From contig NC_019695.1 of NCBI RefSeq assembly GCF_000317125.1, forward strand, positions 1,848,336 through 1,912,335: a stretch of 64,000 bases of DNA, in the 5' to 3' direction. Position 1 is the stretch's first letter, and each line of letters opens with the position of its first letter. This document shows, piece by piece, positions 9,531 to 18,252 of this stretch. Both the position numbers and the translations under genes were made by a program. The notes under the pieces are model-generated. The model was not told the origin of the DNA and did not search any database. It saw only the letters and a list, made by a program, of their open reading frames with translations. The stretch comes from Chroococcidiopsis thermalis PCC 7203. Lineage in GTDB: Bacteria; Cyanobacteriota; Cyanobacteriia; Cyanobacteriales; Chroococcidiopsidaceae.

Positions 9531-9634
9531 CCAAGTCCTCGGTGGGTGGTAACAGCAACTTAAAGCTTATCTGTTAGCATCTTGAGCCAAGATAGCGGGA
9601 CAATATTTTGAAGTTTATGGTAGTGTAACCGTCA

Positions 9635-9982
9635 CTAAATATATCGAACCTGATTTTGCATCTCGTCCGAGGTAATTTGATTGAGAATGGCGAGTAATCT
9701 TTGTGCGATCTCTTGCGGAGAACGGCGAACTGCAAAAATTACTCCGTAGTGTGTCTGTCCCAAATCAAAATATTTCTGTATGAGTTCCTCAAAATCAGTT
9801 CTGTTGTGAGTAACCAGAGTTCTTGCTTGACTTATAGCATAGGCAAGCTGCTCTGCATCAGTTGCGTGAAGTTGCCCGGCATCTCGTGTAGTAATGACAT
9901 CAAAGCCTCTTGCATGAAGCAAGTCAGCTACCAATACATTAACATCTTCATCCAAATACAGACAAATAAATATGCGACTCAC
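9635..9982 (-). CDS. DUF5615 PIN-like protein (putative toxin)
   Basis: This 115-residue protein has the PIN-like layout of DUF5615: an early Asp cluster (LYLDEDVNVLVADLL, residues 8-22), a central Thr-Arg-Asp (ITTRDAGQLHATDAEQLAYA) and LVTHNRTDFEEL (about 57-68). These acidic residues would form the nuclease site. Its ATG overlaps the stop of the upstream DUF433 gene by four bases (ATGA at 9979-9982), the usual organisation of this pair. Toxic activity is inferred from the family and has not been shown. Confidence 0.85.
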   Translation of the reverse strand: MSRIFICLYLDEDVNVLVADLLHARGFDVITTRDAGQLHATDAEQLAYAISQARTLVTHNRTDFEELIQKYFDLGQTHYGVIFAVRRSPQEIAQRLLAILNQITSDEMQNQVRYI

Positions 9983-10260
9983 AAATCTATAACTAATGGA
10001 TCGATCAATTCGTCAGGAATGCGGTTTTTTTCAATATATTGATTAATTTCGTCTTGATGGTCGCTGTAGTAAGTTAATGCTCCAAAGATTTGCCCCAATG
10101 TTAGGTGCGGCATCCCTTTGGGAATTTCCTCTGGTGCAATACCCATGCGCCAAGTTTCAACGATTGCTCTGACGGGTGTACGAGTTCCTCGGATGATAGG
10201 TTCTCCATGTAGAATCTCATCATCTCGAACAACATAAAGATATTCCGTTGCTTGAACCAT
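9979..10260 (-). CDS. DUF433 protein (putative antitoxin)
   Basis: The 93-residue protein shows the DUF433 signature IIRGTRTPVRAIVETWRMG (about residues 22-40), a helix-turn-helix-like motif, followed by EEIPKGMPHLTLGQIFGALTYY. DUF433 proteins accompany DUF5615 PIN-like proteins as a VapBC-like module, with the antitoxin first. It would bind and neutralise the downstream product and probably repress its own promoter in the 10261-10367 spacer. Confidence 0.85.
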   Translation of the reverse strand: MVQATEYLYVVRDDEILHGEPIIRGTRTPVRAIVETWRMGIAPEEIPKGMPHLTLGQIFGALTYYSDHQDEINQYIEKNRIPDELIDPLVIDL

Positions 10261-10367
10261 GCTAACCTCTTAAGTCGGCTATTGTTTGATTGTATCGTTT
10301 AGATCAATTGTCTCAGTGCATCAGACGGTATCACAACCCCAATGCTCGATCGCCGAAAAGTTGCCTT

Positions 10368-12170
10368 TCACAACCTTTTATTCTTACTTTCCTGCCAAGA
10401 ACCACCCAAACCTTGTAAGACTCCCCTGCCAATTAAACCAATTGTTTTTCCTACAACTTGGGTCAAAACAAAAATCACTCCTTTACCTACAAACGATACT
10501 ACTGCTTGTAGGCGAGGTGCGATCGCATCTCGTAATTCGAGAGCTAAAGTTACGATTAAAGGAATTCCTGAAAGTTGTGTTAGTTCGCGATCGCGAGGCG
10601 CGTAAATTGATATTTTGGCAATTCCACGCGGGGCTAGCAATAACAATTCATAGCGGCTTTCAAAAACCTGGCGAGGTTCTTCAAAATATGTTCTAGCCCG
10701 ATATTTCCACGATAAATTATTCCTGAATCGCTCTATCTCCCTTGTGGAAATTAAACGGCGATCGTAATAACTTTGTTTGATAACTTCTAGTTCGGCAAAT
10801 TGATTCAAAAGTGGCTGTACGACAGCATTTGCAACTTGAATTATCAAATTCTGTAGAATTATTTCCGCTCTTTCCTTCGCCTCCAAACTTTCAGCCGCAA
10901 AGGAAGTATTATCGATAACTAAAGGTGTAGCAAATAGTAGATAGGAAAATAAATCGCTGACGAGAGGAATTTTATCTAAAATTGCTGTTTGTACGACAAT
11001 TTCAGCTTGTAACAAACTATTGACAAAATCTACAGTAATTCCCCCCACTAACAAAGTAGAGTATCTACCAAAAAAATCTATAGTTGTTGCTTGCCACAAA
11101 TCTCGTAAAATAGTGGCTTGCATTACCGGAAGGCGATCGCTCTGGACTTGAGAAAAGCGTAAATCTGCTAAGATATCCTCTATTTTCTGAAGAATTAAGT
11201 GCAATAGTTCTCGTTTCTTATCTTCTCGAAAAATGTCAATTTCTAAGGGAATAGAAGTCAAATTCTCTAGACTAAATTCTAATCTTTCCCGCGTTGAAGT
11301 AAATATTGTTGTTGGTTGTTGGGGAGCCGGGAGTCGGGAGTCGGGAGTCGGGAGGAGCGAGGAGCGAGGAGCGAGGAGTAAGTTTTCTGTCTGTCTCCCT
11401 TGTCTCCCTTCGCCCCCTAATCCCCACTCCCTTCGGTCGCGGGAACCCCGACCCCCTTGTCTCCCTTGTCTCCCTTGTCCCCCCTGTCTTCCTTGTCCTT
11501 CCTCATTCCCTACCGCTAACAACCGATCGACAACCCACCGCGCTGCTAATAATTCTCGCCTTTGTCCTGCCAACATAGCGCGATCGAGTGTAGGGAGTCC
11601 AGGTTCTTGCAGCCTTGCTGTGACTTGCGCCAAATTACCGTCTATTTGTTGCAAACCCGATTGGCGCAGACGATCGCGGGTTCCGATGAAAAACCATTGG
11701 AAGGGCGGGTTTGTCTGTATTGTCGATCGGCTTCCAGACACATCTGATAAACCCACCCCTACAATTTTGGACTCCCAATAAGATCGCCCTGCTACCAATT
11801 CTCGAATTATATGAATTATTTCCTCTGCGGCAATTCCTTTATGGCAAAATCCCTCTACACCCGCTCGTCTTGCTGCGGCGAGTTGACTGGGTTCGGGGTG
11901 GCAAGTCAGTATGAGGATCGGCAGGTTGGGATATTGAGTTTTGATTTGCTGACATAGTTGCCATCCCATGACAGAGGAATCAGACAATCTCAGCTCGACG
12001 ATCGCTGCATCTATTCCTATTGCTGATACATTCTGCAAGCCAGCCTGACTATCGGCTGCTTCTGCTGCTACTCGTATATGTGGATCTTGCTCTAAAACGA
12101 CCCTCAAACCCGTGCGGTAGATAGAGTCTGGATCGATTATTAGTAGGTTAATAGGGCGATCGCTCATCAT
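10368..12170 (-). CDS. Response regulator receiver with DUF3685 output region
   Basis: Residues 1-125 form a receiver domain (LLIIDPDSIYRTGLRVVLEQ, an Asp in IDAAIVELRLSD, LILTCHPE, and GFCHKG for the conserved Lys). The phospho-acceptor position reads E-L-R rather than the usual D-x-R/K, so phosphorylation is doubtful. The rest (about residues 290-600) matches the cyanobacterial DUF3685 region of unknown function. Between them, residues about 220-287 are an Arg/Gly/Gln-rich block encoded by spacer-type repeats (11308-11512). It stands alone on the minus strand. The start could be the first or second Met. Confidence 0.8.
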   Translation of the reverse strand: MMSDRPINLLIIDPDSIYRTGLRVVLEQDPHIRVAAEAADSQAGLQNVSAIGIDAAIVELRLSDSSVMGWQLCQQIKTQYPNLPILILTCHPEPSQLAAARRAGVEGFCHKGIAAEEIIHIIRELVAGRSYWESKIVGVGLSDVSGSRSTIQTNPPFQWFFIGTRDRLRQSGLQQIDGNLAQVTARLQEPGLPTLDRAMLAGQRRELLAARWVVDRLLAVGNEEGQGRQGGQGRQGRQGGRGSRDRREWGLGGEGRQGRQTENLLLAPRSSLLPTPDSRLPAPQQPTTIFTSTRERLEFSLENLTSIPLEIDIFREDKKRELLHLILQKIEDILADLRFSQVQSDRLPVMQATILRDLWQATTIDFFGRYSTLLVGGITVDFVNSLLQAEIVVQTAILDKIPLVSDLFSYLLFATPLVIDNTSFAAESLEAKERAEIILQNLIIQVANAVVQPLLNQFAELEVIKQSYYDRRLISTREIERFRNNLSWKYRARTYFEEPRQVFESRYELLLLAPRGIAKISIYAPRDRELTQLSGIPLIVTLALELRDAIAPRLQAVVSFVGKGVIFVLTQVVGKTIGLIGRGVLQGLGGSWQESKNKRL

Positions 12171-12221
12171 GCGTTATTTGGCTGCTTCCATGCAGAGCGT
12201 ACCGCAAATTGTTGTTTTTTG

Positions 12222-12656
12222 TTACTGCCTGTAGCCGTAAAAATTAATGCTATAGTCAGTAATTTTTACACCTGTCCTGGCTTCAACCTCCCGCAGCAAG
12301 CTTTCTGGCAATTCCACCTCAACATCAAGAATTTGAGCGGTATCCAGACAGTTGATGTGGCTGTGGGAGTCGCTGATATTACCGTACAGGCGACCGTCAG
12401 CACGCTCGATGCATTCTATAATACCCTGGGATGACAGCGCTTCTAAGTTTTGGTACACCGAGGTGTGTCCGATGTCTTTACCTTGCTGGTTGAGGCGATC
12501 GTAAATTTCTCTTGCCGATAAGTGTTCTTTAGCCTGCCATAGTAACTCTAGTATAAAACGACGCTGGCGGCTGACGCGCATACCTAAGTGCTGACACCGT
12601 TCTAAAGCATCTTCTAGAGATCGAATTGGTTTTACTGCTGCCGCTTCTTGTTGCAT
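12222..12656 (-). CDS. perR: Fur-family regulator, FurC/PerR-like
   Basis: The 144-residue protein has the Fur winged helix (ALERCQHLGMRVSRQRRFIL, then HLSAREIYDRL and GHTSVYQNLEAL) and the dimerisation part with HSHINCLDTAQILDV. The paired CXXC motifs of structural-zinc Fur proteins are missing. Overall it looks most like the cyanobacterial FurC/PerR group, which responds to peroxide. The exact paralogue is an inference from remembered sequence and not from a search. No clear Fur-type operator is visible upstream. Confidence 0.82.
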   Translation of the reverse strand: MQQEAAAVKPIRSLEDALERCQHLGMRVSRQRRFILELLWQAKEHLSAREIYDRLNQQGKDIGHTSVYQNLEALSSQGIIECIERADGRLYGNISDSHSHINCLDTAQILDVEVELPESLLREVEARTGVKITDYSINFYGYRQ

Positions 12657-13056
12657 ATCCGCATCTTTGAGCTAAATTTATGTAGCTTAACTACCCATGT
12701 CAATGAGTGATGATTTTATCTTCTATTTAGTTTCAAACACTGAGTCTTCTTTGAATTTGTACTAAGAGCTTCAGGTTAATACGTTTAATCCCATACCGTT
12801 GCTAATGACGTTTCGCTTTTGTTTGTAAAATTACAACCTGCATAAAACTGTACGAGACTTAACAATTAACTGTCGAGTTCTTAGTTACTTATATGAACTC
12901 ATTACAAGTTTAATCTATTTTGGATGTAAACGTCTATCTGTTATCAGTGACTAGTGGCTGGTGGCTAGTGGCTAGACAAGAATCTAGTTCCGCAGCGCCA
13001 AAGCGCCACTTCCCAACAACCAACAACCAACAACAAATGACCAATGACCCATGACA
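12657..13056. other. Spacer with tandem repeats upstream of the Fur-family gene
   Basis: The half next to the regulator is AT-rich and should carry its promoter. The half next to obg (about 12946-13050) consists of tandem CTAGTGG-type repeats and CCAACAACCAA and ATGACCAATGACC repeats. No gene or RNA is seen. Confidence 0.5.
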
Positions 13057-14061
13057 CTATTTAGCAGTATTGAGTTCGTCGAGCATAGACCAGACTTGTT
13101 GCATCAGTGCGTCCAATCCTTGACGGGTGACAGCTGAGATTGTTAAGACTTGCATTCCAGTCCGATCTTCTAACTGTTGAACGATCGCCTTTACCGTGGC
13201 TTCATCTACTGCATCGACTTTATTGAGAGCTAAGATTTGAGGACGTTCTGCTAGTCCGCGATCGTAGGCAATTAATTCTTGCTGGATAATTTGGTAGTCA
13301 GACAAAGGCTGTTCGCTACTAACGTCAACTAAATGGAGTAATAACCGAGTGCGTTCGATGTGACGTAAAAATTCGTGTCCTAACCCAGCTCCTTCATGCG
13401 CTCCCTCAATTAACCCAGGAATATCAGCAAATACAGTTCCGTCACCCGTTGGCTTGCGGACGACTCCTAAATTCGGTACTAGGGTGGTGAAAGGATAGTC
13501 GGCGATTTTCGGTTTAGCAGCAGATAAAGCAGAAATGAGAGTTGATTTTCCGGCATTAGGTAGTCCAATAATGCCAACTTCTGCCAACAGTTTTAACTCT
13601 AAGCGCAATAGTTTGTGTTCTCCAGGCAATCCTGGTAGGGCATACTCTGGAGCGCGGTTGCGGTTACTTAAGAAATATTTATTACCCAGTCCTCCCTTAC
13701 CACCTTCAGCCACACACAAAACTTGACCTGAAAGGACGAGATCGCCGATAATTTCTCCAGTTTCCCGATCGTAGACAACCGTACCGCAGGGAACCTCAAG
13801 ATATAGGTCTTCGCCTGCGCCTCCCGTGCAGTTATTCGGTCCACCACGTTCGCCATTTTTGGCTTTAAAACTGCGGGCGTACTGAAAATCTAGCAAAGTT
13901 TGCAGATTTTCCATTGCTACTAAGAACACAGAACCGCCTTTACCACCATTTCCGCCAGCAGGTCCGCCAGCAGGTACGTACTTTTCTCGGCGGAAGGCGA
14001 CGATTCCATCGCCACCTTTACCAGCTAGCACTTCAATTTCCGCGCGATCGATAAATTGCAT
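13057..14061 (-). CDS. obgE: Obg-family GTPase
   Basis: Obg is a GTPase that acts in late 50S ribosome assembly and stress signalling. Residues 1-158 form the glycine-rich Obg fold ([31 protein letters not shown]). The G domain follows, with GLPNAGKST (G1), a [22 protein letters not shown]-type switch II and NKVD (G4). At 334 residues it lacks the C-terminal OCT extension, as usual in cyanobacteria. The upstream spacer has TCATTTGTC repeats. Confidence 0.95.
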   Translation of the reverse strand: MQFIDRAEIEVLAGKGGDGIVAFRREKYVPAGGPAGGNGGKGGSVFLVAMENLQTLLDFQYARSFKAKNGERGGPNNCTGGAGEDLYLEVPCGTVVYDRETGEIIGDLVLSGQVLCVAEGGKGGLGNKYFLSNRNRAPEYALPGLPGEHKLLRLELKLLAEVGIIGLPNAGKSTLISALSAAKPKIADYPFTTLVPNLGVVRKPTGDGTVFADIPGLIEGAHEGAGLGHEFLRHIERTRLLLHLVDVSSEQPLSDYQIIQQELIAYDRGLAERPQILALNKVDAVDEATVKAIVQQLEDRTGMQVLTISAVTRQGLDALMQQVWSMLDELNTAK

Positions 14062-14117
14062 GATTGGTTATTTGTCATTGGTCATTTGTCATTTGTCGCA
14101 TCTATGACTAATGACTC

Positions 14118-14786
14118 TTAAATATATTCTGAAACATCTTCGCCACAGTCATCTGCCAAGTAGGACAAGGCACGGAAGCGCAAGCCTACTAGTTGTTCGT
14201 ATAGTGGGTTGAGCTTGCATAAAGGGGGAATGTGGACGACTTTATGACCGAAGAGTTTGATATCTCGTTCAAAAGGACATTGGGGAGGTATCATTTTACA
14301 TAAAAAATGGGCAACTTTGGGATCGTGGATTTCTAACCCATCGAGCCAGTCGCGCACGGGGTGGAGTACATCTATATGAGGATGAGAACCTAACTCATCT
14401 TGCGGGCGATCGCCGCGATCGCATAGAGTATGACGCAGGGAGACAAGTACGTTATCTTGTAGACCGAGGGCGTGGCAGAACTGATGTAACAGATCGTCTT
14501 CGGGGGTAGAGTAAGTACCATCGGCGATCGCCACCATGACAGCTGTGCGTAAAAAGTTTTCTGCCATGTTCTGGTTTTGTCCCAGCGCCGCAGCAAGTTC
14601 CTCTACTGTAATTGGTGTCATGGCACTTAGTTTGTCTGTGGGTTTTAATTCTCCTAGTGCCAGAGTCGGAATGAGTTCTCGTTCGTGTGCCTCAAAATCA
14701 CCATCTGCCCAGGCTACTGCCAGTAAACCGCGCAGCCAAGCTTCAATTTGCTCTTGCGTATTTGGAGAAATTGCCAGATTTGTCAT
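14118..14786 (-). CDS. TerB-like plus Mo-dependent nitrogenase C-terminal domain protein
   Basis: Residues 10-130 look like a TerB-type acidic helical domain (LLAVAWADGDFEAHERELI and MVAIADGTYSTPEDDLLHQFC, a duplicated pattern). Residues 140-222 match the Mo-nitro_C family (LHPVRDWLDGLEIHDPKVAH, FLCKMIPPQCPFERDI, LCKLNPLYEQLVGLRFRALSYLAD) with conserved Cys at CKMIPPQCPFE. Despite the domain name, no nitrogenase gene is nearby and the family is widespread in cyanobacteria. The function is unknown. It is divergent from the small transporter gene. Confidence 0.8.
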   Translation of the reverse strand: MTNLAISPNTQEQIEAWLRGLLAVAWADGDFEAHERELIPTLALGELKPTDKLSAMTPITVEELAAALGQNQNMAENFLRTAVMVAIADGTYSTPEDDLLHQFCHALGLQDNVLVSLRHTLCDRGDRPQDELGSHPHIDVLHPVRDWLDGLEIHDPKVAHFLCKMIPPQCPFERDIKLFGHKVVHIPPLCKLNPLYEQLVGLRFRALSYLADDCGEDVSEYI

Positions 14787-14896
14787 AAAGTTTCTACCTA
14801 CAAATTTGCCAAAACATGCCGAAACAATATTAGCGTTAGCGAGAGCCTCGCTAGCGTAAACTAGTAAACCGAATTAATTGCCACAAGGATTGTTGC

Positions 14897-15265
14897 GTGA
14901 CTTTATCAGAATTCGGATTGTTCTTAATTTCGATCCTAGCGAGTGTAGCTGGGCAATGGTTACTCAAAACAGGCGCATTAAAGTTAGGAAAAGTTAATGC
15001 CACTAATATGGTTAGCCATTTACTCGGAATCCTCAGCACTCCAGAACTGCTAGTAGGATTGGCTTGCTATGGCATGGGAGCATTCTTCTACATTCTGGTA
15101 TTGACGAGAGTAAACCTAAGTGTTGCTGGTCCCGCTGCTTCCCTGTCCTATGTTTTCTCAGTCATATTGGGTTATTTTGTCTTTCGAGAGTCAATTCCTT
15201 TAAATCAAATCATTGCTTTAGGATTTATCGTTGCTGGAGTCATACTATTGGTATGGCGAAAGTAG
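14897..15265 (+). CDS. Small EamA/SMR-like membrane transporter
   Basis: This 122-residue protein has four hydrophobic helices and a C-terminal basic residue pair. Sequence marks are GQWLLKTGALKLG in helix 1 and LSVAGPAASLSYVFSVILGYFVFRE in helices 3-4, the pattern of small EamA-fold transporters. It starts with GTG and the substrate is unknown. It is divergent from the Mo-nitro_C-domain gene. Confidence 0.75.
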   Translation: MTLSEFGLFLISILASVAGQWLLKTGALKLGKVNATNMVSHLLGILSTPELLVGLACYGMGAFFYILVLTRVNLSVAGPAASLSYVFSVILGYFVFRESIPLNQIIALGFIVAGVILLVWRK

Positions 15266-15631
15266 AGACTGAGGGATTCGGAATTGAGAATTCAGAATTA
15301 TTAACCTCTTGTCTTTCGTTTCATGTCTGCGATCGCGCATTGCTCTGCTGTACGGAAAGGTTGTAACCACACAATTCTTGGCGATCGCACGGAGAGCTGC
15401 AAAATACTCGTCCCTACAATCCTGACAACTGATAACTTCGTACAGACGTTACATGTAACGTCTGTACGCTGACAACTGAATCACCGATCTCTGCTGCCAA
15501 ATTAAAACAATATAAATTTCGTTGTGCAGTTAGGCAAGAGCAACTTAATATCCTTACGGGGGGATTGTGCGTATAAATAAAATTAGGCTAAATTCGATCG
15601 CATGTTTTATTGTAGAAGTGTAGGCTAGCTA
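15266..15631. other. Spacer with a long palindrome
   Basis: The stretch holds HIP1 octamers, GACAACTGATAAC repeats and a perfect palindrome at 15439-15468 built around ACGTTACATGTAACGT. The palindrome could fold into a hairpin after the transporter gene but lacks a T-run. No gene is seen. Confidence 0.6.
15439..15468. repeat. Palindromic small dispersed repeat, ACGTTACATGTAACGT family
   Basis: This is a perfect 30-bp palindrome with outer arms CGTACAG/CTGTACG. The outer flank differs from the other copies (GTAGAG/CTCTAC) but changes on both sides together, so pairing is kept. Such compensated change suggests selection or a mechanism acting on the hairpin. Confidence 0.85.
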
Positions 15632-16369
15632 ATGTTGACACAAGCTTGGAATTCAACTGCTGATAGCGCAGTCGCATTATTACTACACTATATTTTCGAC
15701 CTGGGTGGTCATAATGCTCGCGAATTAGTCGAACGCTGGCTGAGGTTTTATCCGGCGAACTGGGTGCGCTTGGCAGCAATCGAAGCTCTTTACCAAGGTC
15801 GTTACAAGGCAGTCTCCGTCGAGCAAATCTTAAGTATCTGGCAGCGGCGAGGTCAGATTCAACCTCATTTCAATTGCGAGTTTGAGCGACTTGTCTGCGG
15901 CAACATTCAACCGCGCTTGAGCGCCCAGCCAAGCTACCCGCTATTACCCGAAGTTCATTATCGTCCAATCGCGATCGCACCTGTTACACCACTGAATCGT
16001 GGCGATCGCCGAACCAGTGAAGCGAGAACGGATACCACTTCTACTCAACCCAGGCAACTGAATGATGTTGCTCGTCACCTTCATAAAATTAGAGCTAACG
16101 CCAGTCATAAACGATCGGCTGCGGTTGCAGTCGTAGAGATTGCTCCTAATGCTACTCCTGCAACTGCTGAAAAACGTCAGGCATCAGATCGAGAGAGTCA
16201 GCGCGATCGTCATGAATCCGATCTAAAGCGCCATCATCCTTTACCAAGTAGTGCTTCACCTAAATCGAGCGGTAGTTTCCACCAGCCACCAATTCGTCAA
16301 TTTAACCCAGGAACTACAAAAGCTTCTGATTTTTGTACTAAACTCAAAGCAATTTCTCAGTATCACTAA
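15632..16369 (+). CDS. Unknown cyanobacterial protein with disordered tail
   Basis: Residues 1-90 (SAVALLLHYIFDLGGHNARE, ELVERWLRFYPANWVRLAAIEALYQGRYKAVS) look like a compact helical domain. The remainder to residue 245 is rich in Ser, Thr, Arg, His and Pro and is probably disordered. I do not recognise a named domain; proteins with this N-terminal motif are, to my knowledge, restricted to cyanobacteria. The Trp-Val-Arg-Leu-Ala-Ala pattern hints at HEAT-like helices. Confidence 0.7.
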   Translation: MLTQAWNSTADSAVALLLHYIFDLGGHNARELVERWLRFYPANWVRLAAIEALYQGRYKAVSVEQILSIWQRRGQIQPHFNCEFERLVCGNIQPRLSAQPSYPLLPEVHYRPIAIAPVTPLNRGDRRTSEARTDTTSTQPRQLNDVARHLHKIRANASHKRSAAVAVVEIAPNATPATAEKRQASDRESQRDRHESDLKRHHPLPSSASPKSSGSFHQPPIRQFNPGTTKASDFCTKLKAISQYH

Positions 16370-16479
16370 TAGCAGGGAGCAGGGAGCAGAGAAAGAAATA
16401 TGGCTCCTAAGTTCTGACTTGGAGACTTCTCTCCCCTCTTCTTTGTCTCCCTCAGCTCTCTTTCCCGTTCCCTCAAAAA

Positions 16480-17040
16480 TTAGCTTGCATTAAAAGCTTC
16501 TACTGCTTGTGCAGATGGCTGCACTCCGCCCATGCGAATTTCAGAGGTAAAGGAAGCCATGCTGAAGCCACCAAACCGCTTTAAGACGCTAACTCGCATC
16601 CGTAAATTAGGGCTAGCAAACCACAGTCTCTCTTCGGAAAACATGGTTTCGTACTCAGTAATTAGAGTCAGTGCTTTATCGCCGCCCATCATGTAACGTC
16701 CGGCAACAGGGGCTTTTTCAGCATAACCCATTTCCCGTAACAGCTTACCTTGGTTGGGATTGTCGGCATCAGGGACAGAAACCAGCACGGTAGAGCCAGT
16801 GTGTTTTTCTTCATCCCATTCCATCGTTCCATTCCAGCTGACTCGCGCCCCGCACGTTGCCAAGCCAGGTTCGATTCCATATTGTTCGCAAAGTTTCATG
16901 ACCTCTGGGCAATCCAACGCCAGCGTTTCAATTACAATATCCGATTTGCCATCCTCAGCTTGTTTAAAGGCAAGGTGGTGACTGGTGCGATGGGAAAACC
17001 ATTTACCAGCACTCAGCTCAAAAAACTCTTGAATATTCAT
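16480..17040 (-). CDS. cpcS: Phycobiliprotein chromophore lyase, CpcS/CpeS family
   Basis: CpcS/CpeS lyases attach phycocyanobilin or related bilins to a beta-subunit Cys (and to allophycocyanin) during phycobilisome assembly. The 186-residue protein starts [20 protein letters not shown] and holds family blocks [31 protein letters not shown] and [18 protein letters not shown], consistent with the ten-stranded lipocalin-like barrel. The partner lyase and the exact substrate cannot be read from sequence. The HEAT-repeat gene upstream on the same strand may also belong to phycobilisome metabolism. Confidence 0.9.
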   Translation of the reverse strand: MNIQEFFELSAGKWFSHRTSHHLAFKQAEDGKSDIVIETLALDCPEVMKLCEQYGIEPGLATCGARVSWNGTMEWDEEKHTGSTVLVSVPDADNPNQGKLLREMGYAEKAPVAGRYMMGGDKALTLITEYETMFSEERLWFASPNLRMRVSVLKRFGGFSMASFTSEIRMGGVQPSAQAVEAFNAS

Positions 17041-17165
17041 GCAGCTACAATCCTAAAGCAACAGTTCTTAAAATTTCTCTTAATTTAGACTAACAAGAAT
17101 AGGGTATGGGGTTTGGGGTAAGTTGATTCGGAATTCGGAATTCCGAATTCCGAATTCCGAATTCC

Positions 17166-17834
17166 CTAGTTTTCGCCCAAGCGTTGCAGTGAAATTCTGG
17201 CGGCTTCAGCGACTTGAAAATGATTGTCTTTTTCCATGTATTTAAGGGCGGAAACACTTTTAGGACTGGGAAGGTTGCCTAATGCTTCTGCTAGACGCTG
17301 TCTTACCAGCCAATCTTCCGCTTGAGCAAAGCGAAGAATTGGCTCGATCGCTTCTAAGTCTCTAATTTCGCCAATTGCCGCGATCGCTGCCTGTTGTATG
17401 ACTATTTCATCACTATCTAAGGCTTGTAGCAAGACTTGCCGAGCGCGATGATCTTTGAGGTTGCCCAGCGATACTGCTGCACTAAAGCGGACTAGCCATT
17501 CTGTATCTTCATAGAAAGCCCGAATTAATGGTTCAACTCCACGCGGGTCGCCCAAATACCCTAACGCGCCAGCGGCATCAGCGCGAATGCCGTAGTCTGC
17601 GTCGGTTTCTAGCAAGCGCACTAAAATTGGATAGCATTCGTCTGTATGCTTTATACCTAGAGCAAATACAGCCATCGAGCGAATTTGCAAAATCTCATCA
17701 TCGAGGACTTTTTTAATCAAAGGTACGGCTTCAACAGCTGGGACGTGACGCAGCTGGGCTAAAGCCACCATGCGATCGCGACTATTGGGGCTGTCTAGCT
17801 GAGCAGAAATTTCCTCTGTGCTAGGATGAGCCAT
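17166..17834 (-). CDS. HEAT-repeat protein of the bilin lyase/NblB type
   Basis: The 222-residue protein consists of about six PBS-lyase-type HEAT repeats (for example IKKVLDDEILQIRSMAVFAL, LLETDADYGIRADAAGALGYLG and DTEWLVRFSAAVSLGNLKD). This fold is shared by the CpcE/CpcF bilin lyases and by NblB, a chromophore-detaching factor in phycobilisome breakdown; size and composition favour an NblB-like protein. I chose the ATG at 17834 (MAHPSTEE), preceded by AAGGTGG. The longer frame to 18005 is read from a dispersed repeat. It lies just upstream of cpcS on the same strand. Confidence 0.8.
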   Translation of the reverse strand: MAHPSTEEISAQLDSPNSRDRMVALAQLRHVPAVEAVPLIKKVLDDEILQIRSMAVFALGIKHTDECYPILVRLLETDADYGIRADAAGALGYLGDPRGVEPLIRAFYEDTEWLVRFSAAVSLGNLKDHRARQVLLQALDSDEIVIQQAAIAAIGEIRDLEAIEPILRFAQAEDWLVRQRLAEALGNLPSPKSVSALKYMEKDNHFQVAEAARISLQRLGEN

Positions 17835-17965
17835 GAATTTAGAACCACCTTTTACAATCTTCTCTAGTCTAGAATTATCATTCTTTGAGCCTATAAATAA
17901 ATTCTTCCAATAGAAGTAATTGAAATGGTAATTGGTAATAGGTAGTTGGCTCGACCTTGGTTTGT

Positions 17966-17998
17966 CTTTGCGCCTCTGCGTCTTTGCGCGACATAAAA
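17966..17998. repeat. Dispersed repeat CGCAAAGACGCAGAGGCG (minus orientation)
   Basis: The core appears as its complement near 17968-17992 and continues into GCGACAT. Further copies lie at about 26252-26278, 26523-26552 and 60188-60220. Copies are about 30 bp and occur outside genes, sometimes extending false start frames. Confidence 0.8.
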
Positions 17999-18031
17999 AA
18001 ATCAATTACCAAAACCAGTCAAATTCCCCTA

Positions 18032-18081
18032 TAAAAAGCTATCCGCTCTTACTAGGGATCTTGCGATCGAAGTAAGAGCGG
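18032..18081 (-). terminator. Intrinsic terminator-like hairpin
   Basis: The 10-bp perfect arms CCGCTCTTAC/GTAAGAGCGG (18072-18081 and 18043-18052) are followed on the minus strand by ATAGCTTTTT. The T-run begins a few bases after the stem, so efficiency is uncertain. Confidence 0.6.
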
Positions 18082-18180
18082 TCTAGTTGGGTCTTCAGAT
18101 TGAAACCTGACTGCCGGAAGGAACTCCAAACCAGCCTGGGTCTTTGAGTTATCTCAGTCTCAAAAAGACTAAGGCTAACT

Positions 18181-18252
18181 TTAGAGAACGGCTCCGGCGC
18201 GCAGCCGGCTAGCTTCAACCTGATGACCCATGCATTTACTACTTTCTATCAT
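18181..18252 (-). CDS. Possible 23-residue peptide
   Basis: The ORF begins MIESSKCMGH and ends SRLRAGAVL, with one Cys. It is preceded at ideal spacing by AAGGAGGTGAT. It is neither a membrane helix nor a signal peptide and matches no small photosystem subunit I know. Part of the coding sequence (CCGGC-TGCGC-GCCGG) can also form a hairpin, so it may act as a leader peptide rather than a product. Only the very strong ribosome site supports expression. Confidence 0.4.
   Translation of the reverse strand: MIESSKCMGHQVEASRLRAGAVL

Noticed and set aside
11233-11781. Plus-strand frame opposite the REC-DUF3685 gene
   Set aside because: It is a Pro-rich shadow of the repeat block and of the real minus-strand gene.
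14118-14786. Evidence for nitrogen fixation from the Mo-nitro_C domain
   Set aside because: The domain occurs widely in cyanobacteria and no nif gene is in the window.
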